Part shown: in pieces, positions 42,801-54,819 of the stretch
Position numbering within the stretch: position 1 is the first letter of the stretch
Layout: the number at the start of each line of letters is the position of its first letter
Origin: Mermis nigrescens
Taxonomy: Eukaryota; Nematoda; Enoplea; Mermithida; Mermithidae
Direction of reading: 5' to 3'
Assembly (NCBI GenBank): GCA_036768485.1
Contig: JAVLUZ010000154.1
Location: 6,988,512-7,052,511 of the forward strand
DNA: 64,000 nucleotides
Translations under genes and position numbers: made by a program
The notes under the pieces: model-generated
What the model was told of the DNA's origin: nothing
Database searches by the model: none
What the model saw: only the letters and a program-made list of their open reading frames with translations

Positions 42801-43085
42801 AATTTCTAAAAAATATGAAAAAAAGTCGAGTAATCATCACTCAATTTTTATGAGCACAGATAATTTAGCAACAATTTCACAGATGTTTTTGTACTTCACA
42901 CCAAATTTTTGTTAAGGCTGAAGAAATACAAAAGGCAGGAGCATGTCGTCATACAAAAATGTCAACAGTTCTGAGATTTATATGAAAAACAATGTACGAG
43001 AAAATGATTTTGAATAAAAGTAGACAATGGAAAATTCCATATACATGATGAGCTACTGGGTGAACCACTTTCTGATGGTTATAAG
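39806..43085. other. AT-rich region, no supported gene
   Basis: Only short ORFs. 40019-40213 follows an acceptor-like TAATTTGTTTTAG and reads VLENIEDRKYSVAQRQRF, possibly a lone exon, but nothing else supports it. A (GTAT)n run lies at 42726-42744. Nothing else was recognised in 3.3 kb. Confidence 0.35.
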
Positions 43086-44892
43086 TAGAGACCGGATTTT
43101 TACATGGGCCACGTAATTTTTTTGAGACTTGATTCGGAATCAGCGGACTCTAAAACGTCAGAAAAACGCATTTTTAGAGCCTTAGGACTATTTTTCCCCC
43201 CACATATTTCCACGTATTTTGCCTTTTTCCATGTACTTCTATGTATTTTCTTATTTCCAAAAATTTCCACGTATTTTAACACTTTTCATTACAGATAATT
43301 GACTTAATAGTTTATTAATGTCCAAACTTGGTGCCACTAAAATCAAATTGTTAGCTCAAAAGTACAAAGCCGACTTCATTGTGTCGAATGGATCTATTAT
43401 CAAGTGTGATGTTTGTGATACGGTGCTAAAAGTTGACCTGAATCATCAGAATCAAGTGATTGAACAACACCTAAAAACACTGAAGCATTGAGAATTGGCG
43501 GCCAAACGTAAATCGAAATTGTCGCAGCAAACGTTCCTGGCATCTAGTTTTCAGAAAGCAGATGAACAACTCGCAAAAATAAAAAGTTTGAATCTGATTT
43601 GACACGTGCCTTTATTCAATCCGGTATACCATTGTTCAAAGTTAATAGTGAGCCGTTACGCAATTTTTTGGCCAAATACACCAAAAGGAAGATCCCAGAC
43701 AAAAGTACTTTACGCAAAAATTACATTAAACCTGTGTTTGATGAAATCATCAAAAAATTTGATTGGCTGTTGGCAATAGTAACGTTTGTTTCATTGTGGA
43801 TGAAACAACAGATGCGCTTCAAAGATTTGTCTTCAATGTTCTGATTATGCCTCTCAATGGAAAATTAATCAAGCCGATGTTGTTGAAGATGTACAATCTG
43901 GAAAAAGCCAACAACTCTACTGTGATGCATTCTGTGATCGACGCCTGCGGGGTTTTGTGGCCTGGCGACATACAGTACAACAAAGTTATCTCAGTTGTGA
44001 GCGATCAAGCTGCTTACATGGTGCTTGCTGTGACAAATGTGAAGGCGTTATTTCCAAATTTACACCATTTTACTTGTTTGGCTCATTTGTTGCACCGCAT
44101 GTGCGAATCGGTCCGCAATGAATATAGTAACGCAAACAAATTTATTGGCTCAATGCGAAAAGTTCTTTTAGAAAGCCCCGGCACGCATTCAACTTTACAA
44201 AGAAACCACAGGAGGACTAGCAGTGCCACCTGATGCTGTGGTTACTTGATGGGGCAGTTGGATGAGCTGTGCAGCGTTTTTGTGCAAAAACTACAACAAA
44301 ATCAAATCGTTTTTGGATGAACTTCCGGACGACTGTAAAGCTTGCGAAATCAGCAAGCGTCTGGTCAACAATGAAATTGTAAAGGATGAACTTTTCAATT
44401 GCCCTGTTTACAAGTTCTTGGTTCAAGCTATCAAAAAGCTAGAATCGAGCACCCTAACAAAAGATGAACAATGGCGCATTTTCAAAGATACAGGCTCAAT
44501 TTTGACTGGTTTTGCTAAAGATAAGTTTGACGCCAGCCTCCAGAAAAATCTGGACGTTGTGAAATTCGCTACCAATGATAACCCACAGTTTTGCTTAGAA
44601 ACCATGTTTGCTCCCCTAGTCTCCGTGGATGTTGAATGTTTGTTTTTGCAATACAAATCATGTTGACCGACCGCCGTCACAACTTGACGTTTGAAAATCT
44701 TGAGATGTTGAGTATTACTGCGTTCAACAAATGTCTAATTGATGGAAATTGTTGCTTTCCAGTTATAAAGTTGAAATAAAAATTGAATATGATGCATTTT
44801 TTCCACGTAATTTTCCATGTAAATTGACATAATTTCCCACGTATTTTTCCACATAAATTGACTTTTTTCTCCGCGTGAAAATCCGGTCTCTA
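43086..44892 (+). mobile_element. Complete hAT element, ends TAGAGACCGGATTTT
   Basis: The TIRs are TAGAGACCGGATTTTTAC on the left and, inverted, TAGAGACCGGATTTTCAC on the right. A perfect 8-bp TSD GTTATAAG flanks the unit (43078-43085 and 44893-44900). The subterminal motif CCACGTATTTT or a close variant recurs on both sides (43200-43275 and 44800-44865). The transposase reads on the plus strand but is broken. Confidence 0.95.
43318..44779 (+). pseudogene. hAT transposase (CGGBP1-like subgroup), broken
   Basis: It starts MSKLGATKIKLLAQKYKADF. A BED-type finger follows (CDVCDTVLKVD..EQHLKTLKH), with a TGA right after it near 43489. RNase-H-like core: VCFIVDETTDALQRFVFNVL (first acid), ISVVSDQAAYMVLA (second acid), LHHFTCLAHLLHRMCE. 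The helical insertion and the C-terminal SVDVECLFLQYKS carry the third acid at the hATC position. Frame changes occur near 43585, 43790, 44205 and 44650. The layout (BED, long core, degenerate hATC) resembles CGGBP1-like hATs; that subgroup call is inference. About 480 codons. Confidence 0.85.
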
Positions 44893-47502
44893 GTTATAAG
44901 AAATAAATTTGTGTACCTAGATTGAGCACTATTCCTTCGAAAATTGTGGACTATTCTGCTAAGCCTCATTTAAACTCCACGTACTTATTGCGCCAGAGTT
45001 GCAAAAATTACAACTCTGCAGGAGCTGATTTTCATGCAAATTCAAAACATACTTTCAAATGGATGACTGTTTTCGCACAAATTACATTATCTCAACCTTT
45101 AAGAACTTGCATTGGGATTCAAATATCTTGATTCTGTGCTTTTGTGAAAATATGTCAAAAATTGGTCTCTTTTTGGTAAGAAATGATGGTTGACGCAGAT
45201 TCACAAATATGGGCTTTGTATAGAATTTGGGAATTTTCATGCATGCAGTTTTGAATGTCAATTTTGACAAGATCAGCTCTAAACAGCCGAATGGTCAATC
45301 TGGCATATGTAAATTACGCACAGCGTCAATTGCATGCTTGACTGTTTAGTGTAGTGGGGAGGGCTATGAATTTTTAATGAGAACAATGCCTAAATTTTGA
45401 AAGATAAATTTGATAATTATATATTTATTAATCCAGAATAGAATAATAATTCAGTTGTTCGTAACAAGGCACTGCAAGATCATGACAAGTAAAAAATGAG
45501 GAAAAAAACTTCACAAGAATTGTGCAATATATCACAATAATTAACTGGGAAGAAAATTGCAATGTGTATAAATGAGACTCGCAATGTGACAAATTCTATA
45601 AATTATTATGCAATTTTCTACATGAAACAATAATTAATTATGTGTCGATTTGCCCGATTTCAGAAAGTTAGCACGTGGATTAGACAAAAATTGTGTTATT
45701 TAATCCCATGATGCAATTCAGCATGAAGTATAAATGAGGCTTGAATTTACTTCGCAAATAAAAACTTTTCTTGCAGAAGTCAATCAACTGACCCTAATTC
45801 ATTCTGGTTAAAGATTAACAGACTATTTGATTTTAACGTCGGAAAATAGGAGATGATTGGACCTCAATGGTTAGTTAAATATTGCTGGGTAAGTGGGCAA
45901 AGTTTATCTTTCATTACGGATGATAGATGCTTTCTGAACTAAATAAATTACTTTATCAAATTTTTTCCTTTAGGTCAGCGCAATATGTAGCTAATGAATA
46001 CAACTTAAATTTCTTGATGCGCATACTCTAGGCATTCTACCAAAAACTCAATTTCTTCAATCATTAATGGATCACGGGGTCCGATTAACGATTTAGTTTT
46101 TGAGCTACCCTGTAATATTAACGGTTTTTTGCTGCTGTAACAATTTTTAGTCCTTTCAAATCCATCTCGTTAGACCGGTAGATATGTACCCACCACTGTA
46201 ACTAAGGGACATTTGCCAATTGTTTCTCACTTAAGTCCCACAGAAGAAATAAAAATTCTCGGGATGCCTTTAAAAGGTCATCAAAACAGGTTGTGTACTT
46301 TAGCGCCCTAGAATTTTGCAACGCTTTGGGCCACATTGCTTATTATAATTTTTTTTTGGACTGAACAATGAAAAATCAGTTGAACGTCTAGCTGTAGCGA
46401 TAGATTTTTTGAATATGAGCATGAAATAAACTGAAAAAGTTCTGAATTTTTTAAAATTTTTCTTCATCATTGCACAGAGATTGTTGAGATATACATTCAA
46501 AAATGCCTTTATATCTGATTACTCCCAAATGGTTCTCGAGATAATGACTTTCAATATTTTTTTCTTAATCATAAATAAAAATCCTAGGTATGGGCTCGAT
46601 GTACTTATACAGTGTTTCTGTATACATAAACGATAAATTTATTCCTTTTAATATTACGTGCATTGATTTGTTGACCCTGGCTCATTATTAAACCCAATCT
46701 CTCAATAGACCTATCAGAAAATTCTCCTTTGACTGTATTGGTAGACCCATTGAAAAAGAGCTCAGACCCACTGTATCTATAGATCCACCAAAAAAATCTC
46801 ATTTTACCCACTATATGTATGAATTAAAACCAGCAAAAAAATCTCATTAGACCCCGGTATATTGGTTAGATCCGTCAGAAAATTCTTGAAGTGTGGAGTT
46901 TTGCTAGAGTATGGCTGTTTGCTTTTTGCGCCTGATAACATTCATTCACAAAAAATCGTGTTACTCAGACTAATACAAGTTTTGCAAATGTAATGTGTAT
47001 TTTCTTAAACTTTCTCTCATGCAAGTTATAATAATAAGTATCAAATCTGACATTTCACAAGCAAACAATTCGAAAAACGCGTGTATTCCACAATAATTAA
47101 AATTCTATAAGACACCTACATAAAAATTTTTTACTACATAATATTGTTTAATAGTTTTGCGAGCATTTTGACCATGTTAGGTAGATTGTTGCAATTAAAG
47201 TTAGCGCCAGTTTATAAATTGCATATCACATTGCTAAATTTATAAGTCAATTAGGCTTTATTAAGTATGCTAGATAAAAGAATTTCATAGTCCCATCATG
47301 CACATTTTTTCTGTTCATTTATGTTTCTTCATTTATTCATTTCCTCTGAGGCCTTAGTTCTGTGCCATTTTTTATGATAACTTTTTTAATTTGCGTCACA
47401 ATTACACTTCAAACAGTGTCTACGTTTATCCTTTTTGAGGGTTCCTAAATGATTAATTGCCAAAGAGAATCAGAAGTATGCAAATTTTGTTGTCAGCGCA
47501 TT
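44893..47502. other. AT-rich region, no supported gene
   Basis: Short chance ORFs only. 46650-46880 holds loose repeats of AAAAAAATCTCATT with AGACCCA-like segments. No transposon termini were identified. Confidence 0.35.
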
Positions 47503-47575
47503 CATACCATAGGCGTAGTCAGGGGGCATTGGGGGCATATGCCCCCGCCCGGAATTTTTCAGAGATATTATTGAT
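47503..47575. mobile_element. Truncated MITE end, CATAGGCGTAGTCAGG
   Basis: CATAGGCGTAGTCAGGGGGC followed by a GGGGGCATATGCCCCC palindrome resembles the terminus of a common hAT-like MITE. No partner end was found. Confidence 0.4.
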
Positions 47576-47910
47576 TTTTCTGTTGCAATAATGTGTGTCC
47601 AGAAAACTAGTTTAAACGGGCAAAAACGTCAAAATTTTCCGGCGCCAAGAAATGATTTTGTACTAGCTTGTCTATTCTCTGCTTTATTTGTCTGTTGTGT
47701 ACCAGTTTGTCTATTATTTGCTTTGTTTGTCTTTCTTTTCAAGGACACATAATCCTATTTTAAATGAAAAGAATGGCCAAATTATCATGTTTTTGCGCAT
47801 TTACTGTTTTCTGAACTGCACGTAGTTAATAAGAAGGCCACAAATGGGCCTAAAAACGGTAAGAACAAAAGTTTCATTGATACATTTTTCTACATCTTAT
47901 TGGCAGCGAC

Positions 47911-48162
47911 CATAGGTAGGCAGCACCAAAATTCTGGGGGGGTGAAAAAATTTCTGGGGGGAGGGGCGAAAAAATTTTTAAAGGTTAAAAAATGGTCTTA
48001 AAAGTGGTCATATGGCAAAAAACACCATTTTTCGACGTTTCTCATCAAGCACTATCTAATGGCATCAAAAAATTGCTATAAAAAATTTTTCTGGGGGGTA
48101 TTTCAACTTGTGGGGGGGTGCATATCCCCCAAACACACCCCCTCCCTCCACGCCCATGTGTG
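47911..48162. mobile_element. MITE family A, flanks GCAGCRAC
   Basis: Flanks GCAGCGAC and GCAGCAAC match at 7 of 8 positions. Same orientation as the first copies. Confidence 0.92.
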
Positions 48163-48664
48163 GCAGCAACCCGTTGCTGCACTATGTAATTAGCAGAGGT
48201 TGAAAAACGTATTTCAGCTCAGAAGTTTTGTGCAATGTAGTAATCCATCAATTTTAAGTGTTTGTGGGCTTGATTCAGAACCGAGATTTGGCCCATCTTG
48301 TGAAAATTTTAACGCTACTATTTAATCTTAAAATGCTCTTTTTACAAAAATTTTTGGGACTCTGCCCCGGAACTAGCGTTGGCTAAAGTCCGGACTAAGG
48401 ACTGCTGGATCATGGTCCAGGACTAGTCCTTACGATCCTCGGACTGAAAGGACTGGTTCTTTTCAAAACTGTAGTGCACTACCGGATCATAGTCTTTTCT
48501 TTAGGATCATGGTCTGGCTGGACTACAGACTATGATCCTCAAGTTGATCTTTAATTCACAAATTATTTAGTGTAATCACTGTAGATATGTTTTTCTCTAA
48601 AGTTATTCATGCGCTTTTTGTTGTGTAGCGCTTTAAACAGTAAAGCTTGGAATATATCAAACTC

Positions 48665-48835
48665 AAGATTTGACGAAATTCATGATTATTTTACATATAT
48701 TAAAGATGAAAACAAAAGTGTTTGCAAGGAATGTGCATTTCCACCTACGGTTCGCCCACCAACTAATCCTGAATGATATTTGGAAGAAAAGCACCCACTG
48801 CTTCATGAAAAAACTTTGGCGTCACAGAGAAAAGA
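48665..48835 (+). pseudogene. BED zinc-finger remnant of a hAT transposase
   Basis: The plus-strand frame reads FDEIHDYFTYIKDENKSVC, then KECAFPPTVRP (CxxC), a TGA near 48777, then YLEEKHPLLHE, giving the His pair. This is the BED arrangement. The frame is lost at the fold-back insertion. Confidence 0.6.
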
Positions 48836-48845
48836 TGCAAGGTTG

Positions 48846-49272
48846 TGGGTAAAATCCAGAAACGGAGACGGAAACGAAGGGTAAAAGCTGGAAACGGAAA
48901 TGATGGGTGAAAGCTGGAAATGGAAACAATGGGTAAAAGCTGGGACCGGAAACAATCCAAAGTGGCGGAAGCGGGGTTCCCCAAGTAGGGCCCATCAAGC
49001 CCCAGGGCGGAGAAACCCCTGACGGAACCAGGGTCAGATTTAAATGTGAATAATAGTGTACCCCATTTGCGTACCCTGAAACCTCTCCTATGAGTAGATT
49101 TTGACGGAAACGGGGTTGGGGTGTTGAACCTAATGGGTCCTACTTGGGGAACCCCGGTTCCGCCACTTTGGATCTTTTCTGTTTCCGGTTCCGGCTTTTA
49201 CCTATCATTTCTGTTTCTGTTTCCGGCTTTTATGATTTCCATTTCCATTTCTGGATTTTACTTTTACCCGCT
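48846..49272. repeat. Fold-back element with ~145-bp inverted arms
   Basis: 48846-48992 (GGGTAAAATCCAGAAACGG..CGGGGTTCCCCAAGTAGGGC) pairs in inverse with 49126-49272 (GTCCTACTTGGGGAACCCCG..TTTCTGGATTTTACTTTTACC). The arms are rich in GGAAACG and GTAAAAGC units. Probably a MITE inserted in the hAT. Confidence 0.85.
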
Positions 49273-49504
49273 TTAAATTGAGCTTTGAGCAGTACGTTCA
49301 TGTCAGTTTAAGTGTATTGCAACATTGCACTTAATTTAAAACTCTCACACAAAAACAAAAAATTAGAAAGTTTTTCATTTTCCTGAGGAACTTGTCCCAG
49401 GTGCAGTAAAACCGGGTATTTCTGGTCTGAACAAGACATTTTCTTTTGTTTTTTGCTAACTTTGAGCCACCTCTGGATATCTTCCTATTGAGTTTTCGAT
49501 TTTT

Positions 49505-49745
49505 CAAATAAAATATTAAAATTCTGGAAGGTCATGTGGAGAAGTATCCAGGTGAGCAGTATCGGAATTCAAAGGGAGGGGCTGTAAAATTTTTCAAAGG
49601 TCAGAGAATGGTCTTAAAAATGGTGTTATGGCAAAAAAACATCATTTTCGTCGTTTCTCATCAAGCTCTATCCATTGGCATTAAAAAATCGCAAAAAAAA
49701 ATTCCTAGAAATTCAATTCTGGAGGATAGTAAGATTTTCAAATGC
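49505..49745. mobile_element. MITE family A, degraded copy
   Basis: Keeps the central TTTCTCATCAAGCTCTATCC block and AATTTTTCAAAGGTC, but both termini are eroded. The oldest-looking copy in the window. Confidence 0.75.
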
Positions 49746-49774
49746 TAGAAGAAAGGAAAAAGAATATTTCCTTT

Positions 49775-49905
49775 GCTCTATAAAGTGGCAATGCGCATTT
49801 GGCAATCCCAGCCCTCAGCTCCACGTGGACGCGTTTTCAGTCAGGAGAGTTTGATTTCCAAGAAAAAGCATCACAATTCAAGTGATAATCAAATGGAAAA
49901 AGGTA
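49775..49905 (+). pseudogene. hATC remnant of a hAT transposase
   Basis: The plus-strand frame reads RIWQSQPSAPRGRVFSQESL followed by SKKKHHNSSDNQMEKG. The SAPxxRVFS core and the basic stretch fit the hATC segment SAPSERVFS. The catalytic Glu position reads Gly, so it is dead. Confidence 0.65.
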
Positions 49906-50333
49906 TTTTTTACATTTGATTCCGATTTTTCTTCAGTTATACAATTGATATATGATTGTTGTTTGTTAATAACTATATAAATACATTGATAAAGTTTGTA
50001 GCAAACTGGATAAAATTTGATAAGAAATAAAATCAACATAGTAACATAGCATTGAAGGACTGTGGTCCGGACCAGTCTTTTTTAAAGGATCACAGTCCGG
50101 ACCATAGTCTGGTAGTCTTTAAAATTAGGTCTGTAGTCTGGACTATAGTCCTGAAGTTCTTGTTTTCCCCGGACTTTTGCTAATGCTACCTGGAACCCAC
50201 TGGAAATGCTTGAGCGCGCCACCCCAGGCTCCCTCAGCCATAAAAGCTCGTTGTACGTGTGCAACGAGATTTTAGGAGAACAAGCCAGATAAAAGGGTTA
50301 GGAATTTCTAAAAATTTTCTGATGTTTCACATG

Positions 50334-51186
50334 GCGTAAGTGTAGTAGCTGAGACCCGTACTTTCTACAATGCACTATAGGTATATAGTATATATGGTAC
50401 CCGTCCGTCACCTGTACTTTCTTTACTGCACTATAAGTATATAGTACCTGTGACCCATACTTTCTACAGTATGACCCGTACTTTCTACACTGCATGACCC
50501 GTACCATCAACACTGCATTGCTTAAGTGACAAATAAGTAAGGAGTCACCTGAATGAAAAATAGGAAATCAACAAGGTTACTTTTTGCAAATACAAGCTAA
50601 CAAATTAGTGTGCGCCAAGTCAAATTGGAATAAGTGACAAAATGAAAAATAGAAATCAACAGGGTTGTTTTCTGCAAATGTGAGCTAGAAAATGGCTGTC
50701 AGCTAACAAAGACTGCTTGGATCTGCAGCCTGGACAGCACCAAATCAGAACATTTAATTTGGACTTTGATTTTTCCTGGATAAGCAAATAATTTTTATCG
50801 CACCCCACACAAAAACCAGATTCATGAAAAATGTGCATTTCACCAAAATATTTGATGATGCTACGCTTATCTTCTAAGTGATCTTGAAGCTCAAAAATAT
50901 TCATAATTCCGATCCGACTGATAAAATGATCTGACTGATAAAAATATCTTTTGCTGCAGTTGTGTGTATCTTTTATGGTCATCTCTTTTATTTTTTATTG
51001 TGTAGTTTGTTTGACACAGGTACCGTATGAGCCATATACAATTAGCAGCCAAACGTTACTTACAGAAACTAGTAGCAGCCAAACGCGTATACCTATAATG
51101 CAGTGTAGAAAGTACGGGTCATGGGTACTATATCCTTATAGTGCAGTGTAGAAAGTACGGGTCCCAGGTACTACACTTATGCCGTT
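50334..51186 (-). mobile_element. Merlin-like (IS1595/ISXO2-type) element
   Basis: Inverted ends of about 60 bp: GGCGTAAGTGTAGTAGCTGA at 50334 and, inverted, GGCATAAGTGTAGTACCTGG ending about 51186. Both continue with GACCCGTACTTTCTAC and CACTATA. Further copies of GACCCGTACTTTCTAC lie at 50470-50490. The interior minus ORF has an ISXO2-type zinc ribbon. Flanking 8- or 9-bp duplications do not match, so the boundaries are approximate. Confidence 0.65.
50656..50982 (-). pseudogene. Merlin/ISXO2-like transposase N-terminal part
   Basis: The 108-codon frame contains GFCVGCDKNYLLIQ and then WCCPGCRSKQSLLADSHF. This is the paired CxxC zinc ribbon followed by the R-x-S-x-R-x-GSFF-like segment seen at the N-terminus of ISXO2-like transposases. 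The DDE core is missing, so the gene is truncated and the element non-autonomous. Confidence 0.6.
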
Positions 51187-52059
51187 TTGCGCTAGCATTA
51201 ATTTGTCTAGTTTTGTATGACTTATGTGGTATAAATTTAGTTTAAAGTTCAAAAACTTCAGAATTTTCCGCCAGTTACTGTTCTTTCTTTTTGTAAAGCT
51301 CCAGAATTGCGTTTAAAAGCCTGCATTGCTCAAAATATCTTCAGACAAAGTAAGTGATTTGCAGTTTTCTTGTTAGAAGCTTGAACTATAAAAGTTGTCT
51401 TGTACAAATTTGATAATTTTCTGCTCTGTTAGACTATTAGTATTCACAGAGCTACAAAAGTTAAGGGCAGTGAAAAATGATTAAATGTGTTGGCACTTTG
51501 CGCAACTTTTGATTTCCGAACTGCTTGTTAATAGAAAGGCTGTAAATTCTACATGAAAACGGTAGAAATTACCAAAATTTTTGGCACTACGCGCCGCTTT
51601 ACACTTTTTATATGCTTTGATCGTCAGAAACCCATAAAGCAGCTTGGCTACACTACTAAGGGTCGAAAAACTTAGTTTTAATATACATAATGTTACTGGC
51701 ATTCAATGGTAAAGTAGTCTGAATAAATTTTTGTTTATGCCCCTCAAAGTAAAATCCTGGCTATACCGCTGTTGGGAAGAGAAGTGGATTGGTTCCACTG
51801 AAATTTTGAAGGTACGAGTATTTTTTGCAAGGGTCCTCCAAAGAATAAAATTGAAAATCCTTGAAGTATATATATATTTGAAATACCTCCATAATAGTTT
51901 TTAGCATACTTTTGAGCTAATGGACGCAAAATTTTAAGGTATTATGTGCCAAATTCATTATTTTTACATAGCTTTTATCTTCCAAACAACCAGTGGCGGG
52001 CATAGGATTTTTTCTTTCAAAAACAATCAAAAATAGGTCCAAAAATTTGCCCTTAACAT
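51187..52059. other. Region with loose hAT-MITE termini, no gene
   Basis: CCTGGCTATACCGCTG near 51758 and CAGTGGCGGGCATAGGATTT at 51991 are typical hAT-MITE ends, but they point away from each other. A single element cannot be drawn. A (TA)n tract lies near 51868. Confidence 0.4.
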
Positions 52060-54572
52060 ATGAATAGGTTTTTTCTGTCGTTTTACACCGCCTACTTTCA
52101 TTTAAAATCACTTTGCTTAAATTTTTCTCGAAAGTCAACTTTTCTACATCAGTATTGCGAAAATTGCCATTTGCTTTCATGCAATCCACTATTTAGTCCC
52201 TCAAATGAAACCCCAGAAAAAGATAAGCAGCCACTTGACATGAATGTATCGTACATGCAGCAAGTTCCTTGTGGTCGACGACGGCTATCAGACAGATTTC
52301 CTGATATTATAATATCTGCGGAAGAGTTTATTCAGCAAAATCCCTATGCCGCACATGCAAAGCGCAATGATATAATCGGCACTTGTGGTATGGATCTTCA
52401 TGCAATTAGAAAATACGTGCATAAAAAAGTGCCTGTTAGTGTTGTAAAAGATAAGGATTTTTTGCAAGATAAAAGATAAAGATAAAGTTGAAATTTTAAA
52501 ATCTAGAAGACAAAGATAAAGATAAAGATAAAAAATTAAGAAAGATAAAGATAAAGATAATTTGCAAGATAAAGGAACCAAAAAGATGAAGATAAAGATA
52601 AAGTGTACATATGTAAATATGGTCGCCTGGACCCAGGAGAATGATGTTTGTGAAGTGCAATAAACGAGAGTGGGTGATGTAAAGCAGCCAACTGAATGCC
52701 CTAATTTTTACACCTGAGATCAAAGAGGAGATAGGCATTAAGCACACATAAATGTAGGTATGGGGGTTGCCCGCAATATCTGACCAACCCACGTACTACT
52801 ACTACTACTACTACTGGCAGACAGCAAGTCACTTCTTTCTTTTCACAAGTATCAAAACCCTATTCTGTGCGCCTGTACAAAGTATAGTCGCAACAGTTAT
52901 TGACTTATTTCAAATTTCTCCATGTTTCACAGGCTTGGACTTAGATTAACGTGGGTGCTAGTAGTAGTACTCCTGCTTAGATCGGTATCACTCCTGCTTA
53001 CTTAGGTTGATATATGGGCATTAGTTTGGGCCGCACGCCTTGAAACAATTGTTTTCTTTTATTTTTTTGTCTTTTATTGTATTACAATAAAACTTGAATG
53101 CATCTAAATGCATTTCACGTCAAACCTGTATTTTGAATTACATACTACCTTATGTACATACTTTATCTTTTTTGTAAGATAAATTCCTAACAAAAAGATA
53201 AAGATAAAGATAAAGATAGCCTGTGATTTTTCCAAAAGATAAAGATAAAGATGAAGATAAAAAAATTGTCAAGATAAAGATAAAGATATCTTTATCTTTA
53301 TCTTGCTGAAAAGATAAAGATAAAGATATCTTTTACAGTACAACACTAATGCCTGTATTGCTACATCTTAAATTGGATTGTCTTTATCCACTATTCATAG
53401 GCTGATGCATGCTCCAAACAAGAGACACGGTGCGTCACAAATGTACCGGTCATTAGTAAAAGCTCACGTCCCTAGAAAAAATTCTCTCCAAAAATTTGAT
53501 GCCAATGCGCATTTTTATGCTTCTTGACTAAAACTTTTGCAAAATTTTGCAGCTCATTTTGAGGGAAATTGCCTCAAGAATTCCTGTGATAATAAGAACA
53601 AGGTCAATGTTGGCATTAATGCCGTAAGCCGACTTATCAAGGTTTGAAAAATTTTTATGCATGATGATTCACCAAATTATTTTGATCATGACTTTTCACT
53701 CATTTATAAGATTACTTCTATGGGGTATCTTATTTTTGAATGGCCTAAGCGAACATCATATAAAAAGCGCACTTTGGACAACATGGGTTGCGTGCAGTAC
53801 ATTGTTGCTCAAGGAGGACAGTTGCATATTGTGAATTGCCCAAAAAATTTCACTCAAATACTATTGAGCCTCATATTAATGACTTATTGCGACTGGGATT
53901 GACTCATTTAGGCTGTAAATTAATCCTGATTCTCATTGTTGACAATGGACCAAGCTCTCTAATGAACTGTTTATATCTTTTTGTTTATTTGTAGGGCTGC
54001 GTTTGGATGCCCTGTTTACCATTTTCTATTGTCCAAAATATTCAGCATTTAACCCCATTGAACACAGTTGGGCTCCCTGCACAATGGCTCTAGCAGGTGT
54101 TACTCTTCCCGCTACTCTACCCGGCGAAATTCAGCCTCCATGTAGACAGAATATATCAGAAATTATAAAGTGCCATAAGGAGAGCATGGTTTTTGGCAAT
54201 GCAATGAATAAATTATGCACATATTTTTCTAATGTAACTTACTGTAATCGCAAAATAGTTGCGAATTACCAACCCTGCTTGCTGGCTAACAAACCATATA
54301 ACAAACACGCGCTGGTGAAAGAGACCTTGCAATCTGTTGCCAAAACAAAACATGATGCTTCATTATATGCAGAATTATCAAGCATGATAAAACATATTAA
54401 CAGGCGAATCAATATGGTGTCCTTTATCAAGTGCTATGACAAAAGCTGCAAAAATTGCGCAAGCAGGCCTACTGTGGCAATAGAAGCTCTTGACTCCATA
54501 GAAAATAATAACAACTTCCCCAATCCGACGTTAAACCCGAAACATCCATGCCACTTTTCCAATTTTTTTTGA
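52060..54572 (+). pseudogene. DDE transposase-like gene of unrecognised family, split by a MITE
   Basis: The plus-strand ORF 52060-52479 includes YMQQVPCGRRRLSDRFPDII and GTCGMDLHAIRKYVHKKVPV up to the insertion at 52437. After it coding resumes with HAPNKRHGASQMYRSLVKA, FDANAHFYAS and NVGINAVSRLIKV in several frames. 53657-53902 is open (MHDDSPNYFDHDFS), then LILILIVDNGP (catalytic-type Asp), then FYCPKYSAFNPIEHSWAP (catalytic-type Glu in a NPIEH context). 54003-54572 stays open for 189 codons and ends in a Cys-rich segment (CYDKSCKNCASRP). The D..NPIEHxW pattern is that of IS630/DDE nucleases, but the long flanking domains are not ones I can name. Confidence 0.6.
52437..53348. mobile_element. 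hAT MITE with GATAAA arrays (copy 1)
   Basis: Ends are TAGTGTTGTAAAAGATAAGG and, inverted, TAGTGTTGTACTGTAAAAG. Flanks GTGCCTGT and ATGCCTGT match at 7 of 8 positions. AAAGATAAAGATAAAGATA arrays lie next to both ends. The centre is unique and contains (TAC)n at about 52794. It interrupts the DDE-like gene. Homologous to 58976-59857. Confidence 0.93.
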
Positions 54573-54819
54573 TCTGAAACAAATGCGCTTTACTTAAAAA
54601 TAAAATGAAGATATAATTTTCAGGAAAGAATTAAGTACCTACCTAATAGAATAAGACATTCAAATTGAGCGCTTTCAAAAAGTGAAACAGCGGCATTAGT
54701 TTTTTAATCATTTTCAGAATAAGATTTCAACATAGCTTGAAATAAGGTTCTCCTTGGTATCATAGAAGTGACAATCTCACATGCAACTGTGGTCTACAAA
54801 AACTTCTTCCTTATCAGAG

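Larger units (their letters stand above)
48374..50188 (+). mobile_element. hAT element with AGTCCGGACTA arrays, internally rearranged
   Basis: Ends are TAGCGTTGGCTAAAGTCCGG and, inverted, TAGCATTAGCAAAAGTCCGG. Flanks CCCGGAAC and CCTGGAAC match at 7 of 8 positions. Both subterminal zones (48395-48540 and 50055-50165) are dense in GGACTA/GATCATGGTCC-type repeats. A BED finger remnant near the left and an hATC remnant near the right show that it derives from an autonomous hAT whose catalytic middle was lost and replaced by other repeats. Confidence 0.88.

Noticed and set aside
52060..52203. Start of the DDE-like gene at the ATG of 52060
   Set aside because: The first ~45 residues are low-complexity and the conserved-looking part begins near 52204. 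The true start is unknown, so the boundary is only an upper limit.
52288..52792. Minus-strand ORFs with Leu/Ser/Tyr runs, and the plus ORF at 59514-59798
   Set aside because: Products of the GATAAA hexamer arrays in a hAT MITE, not genes.
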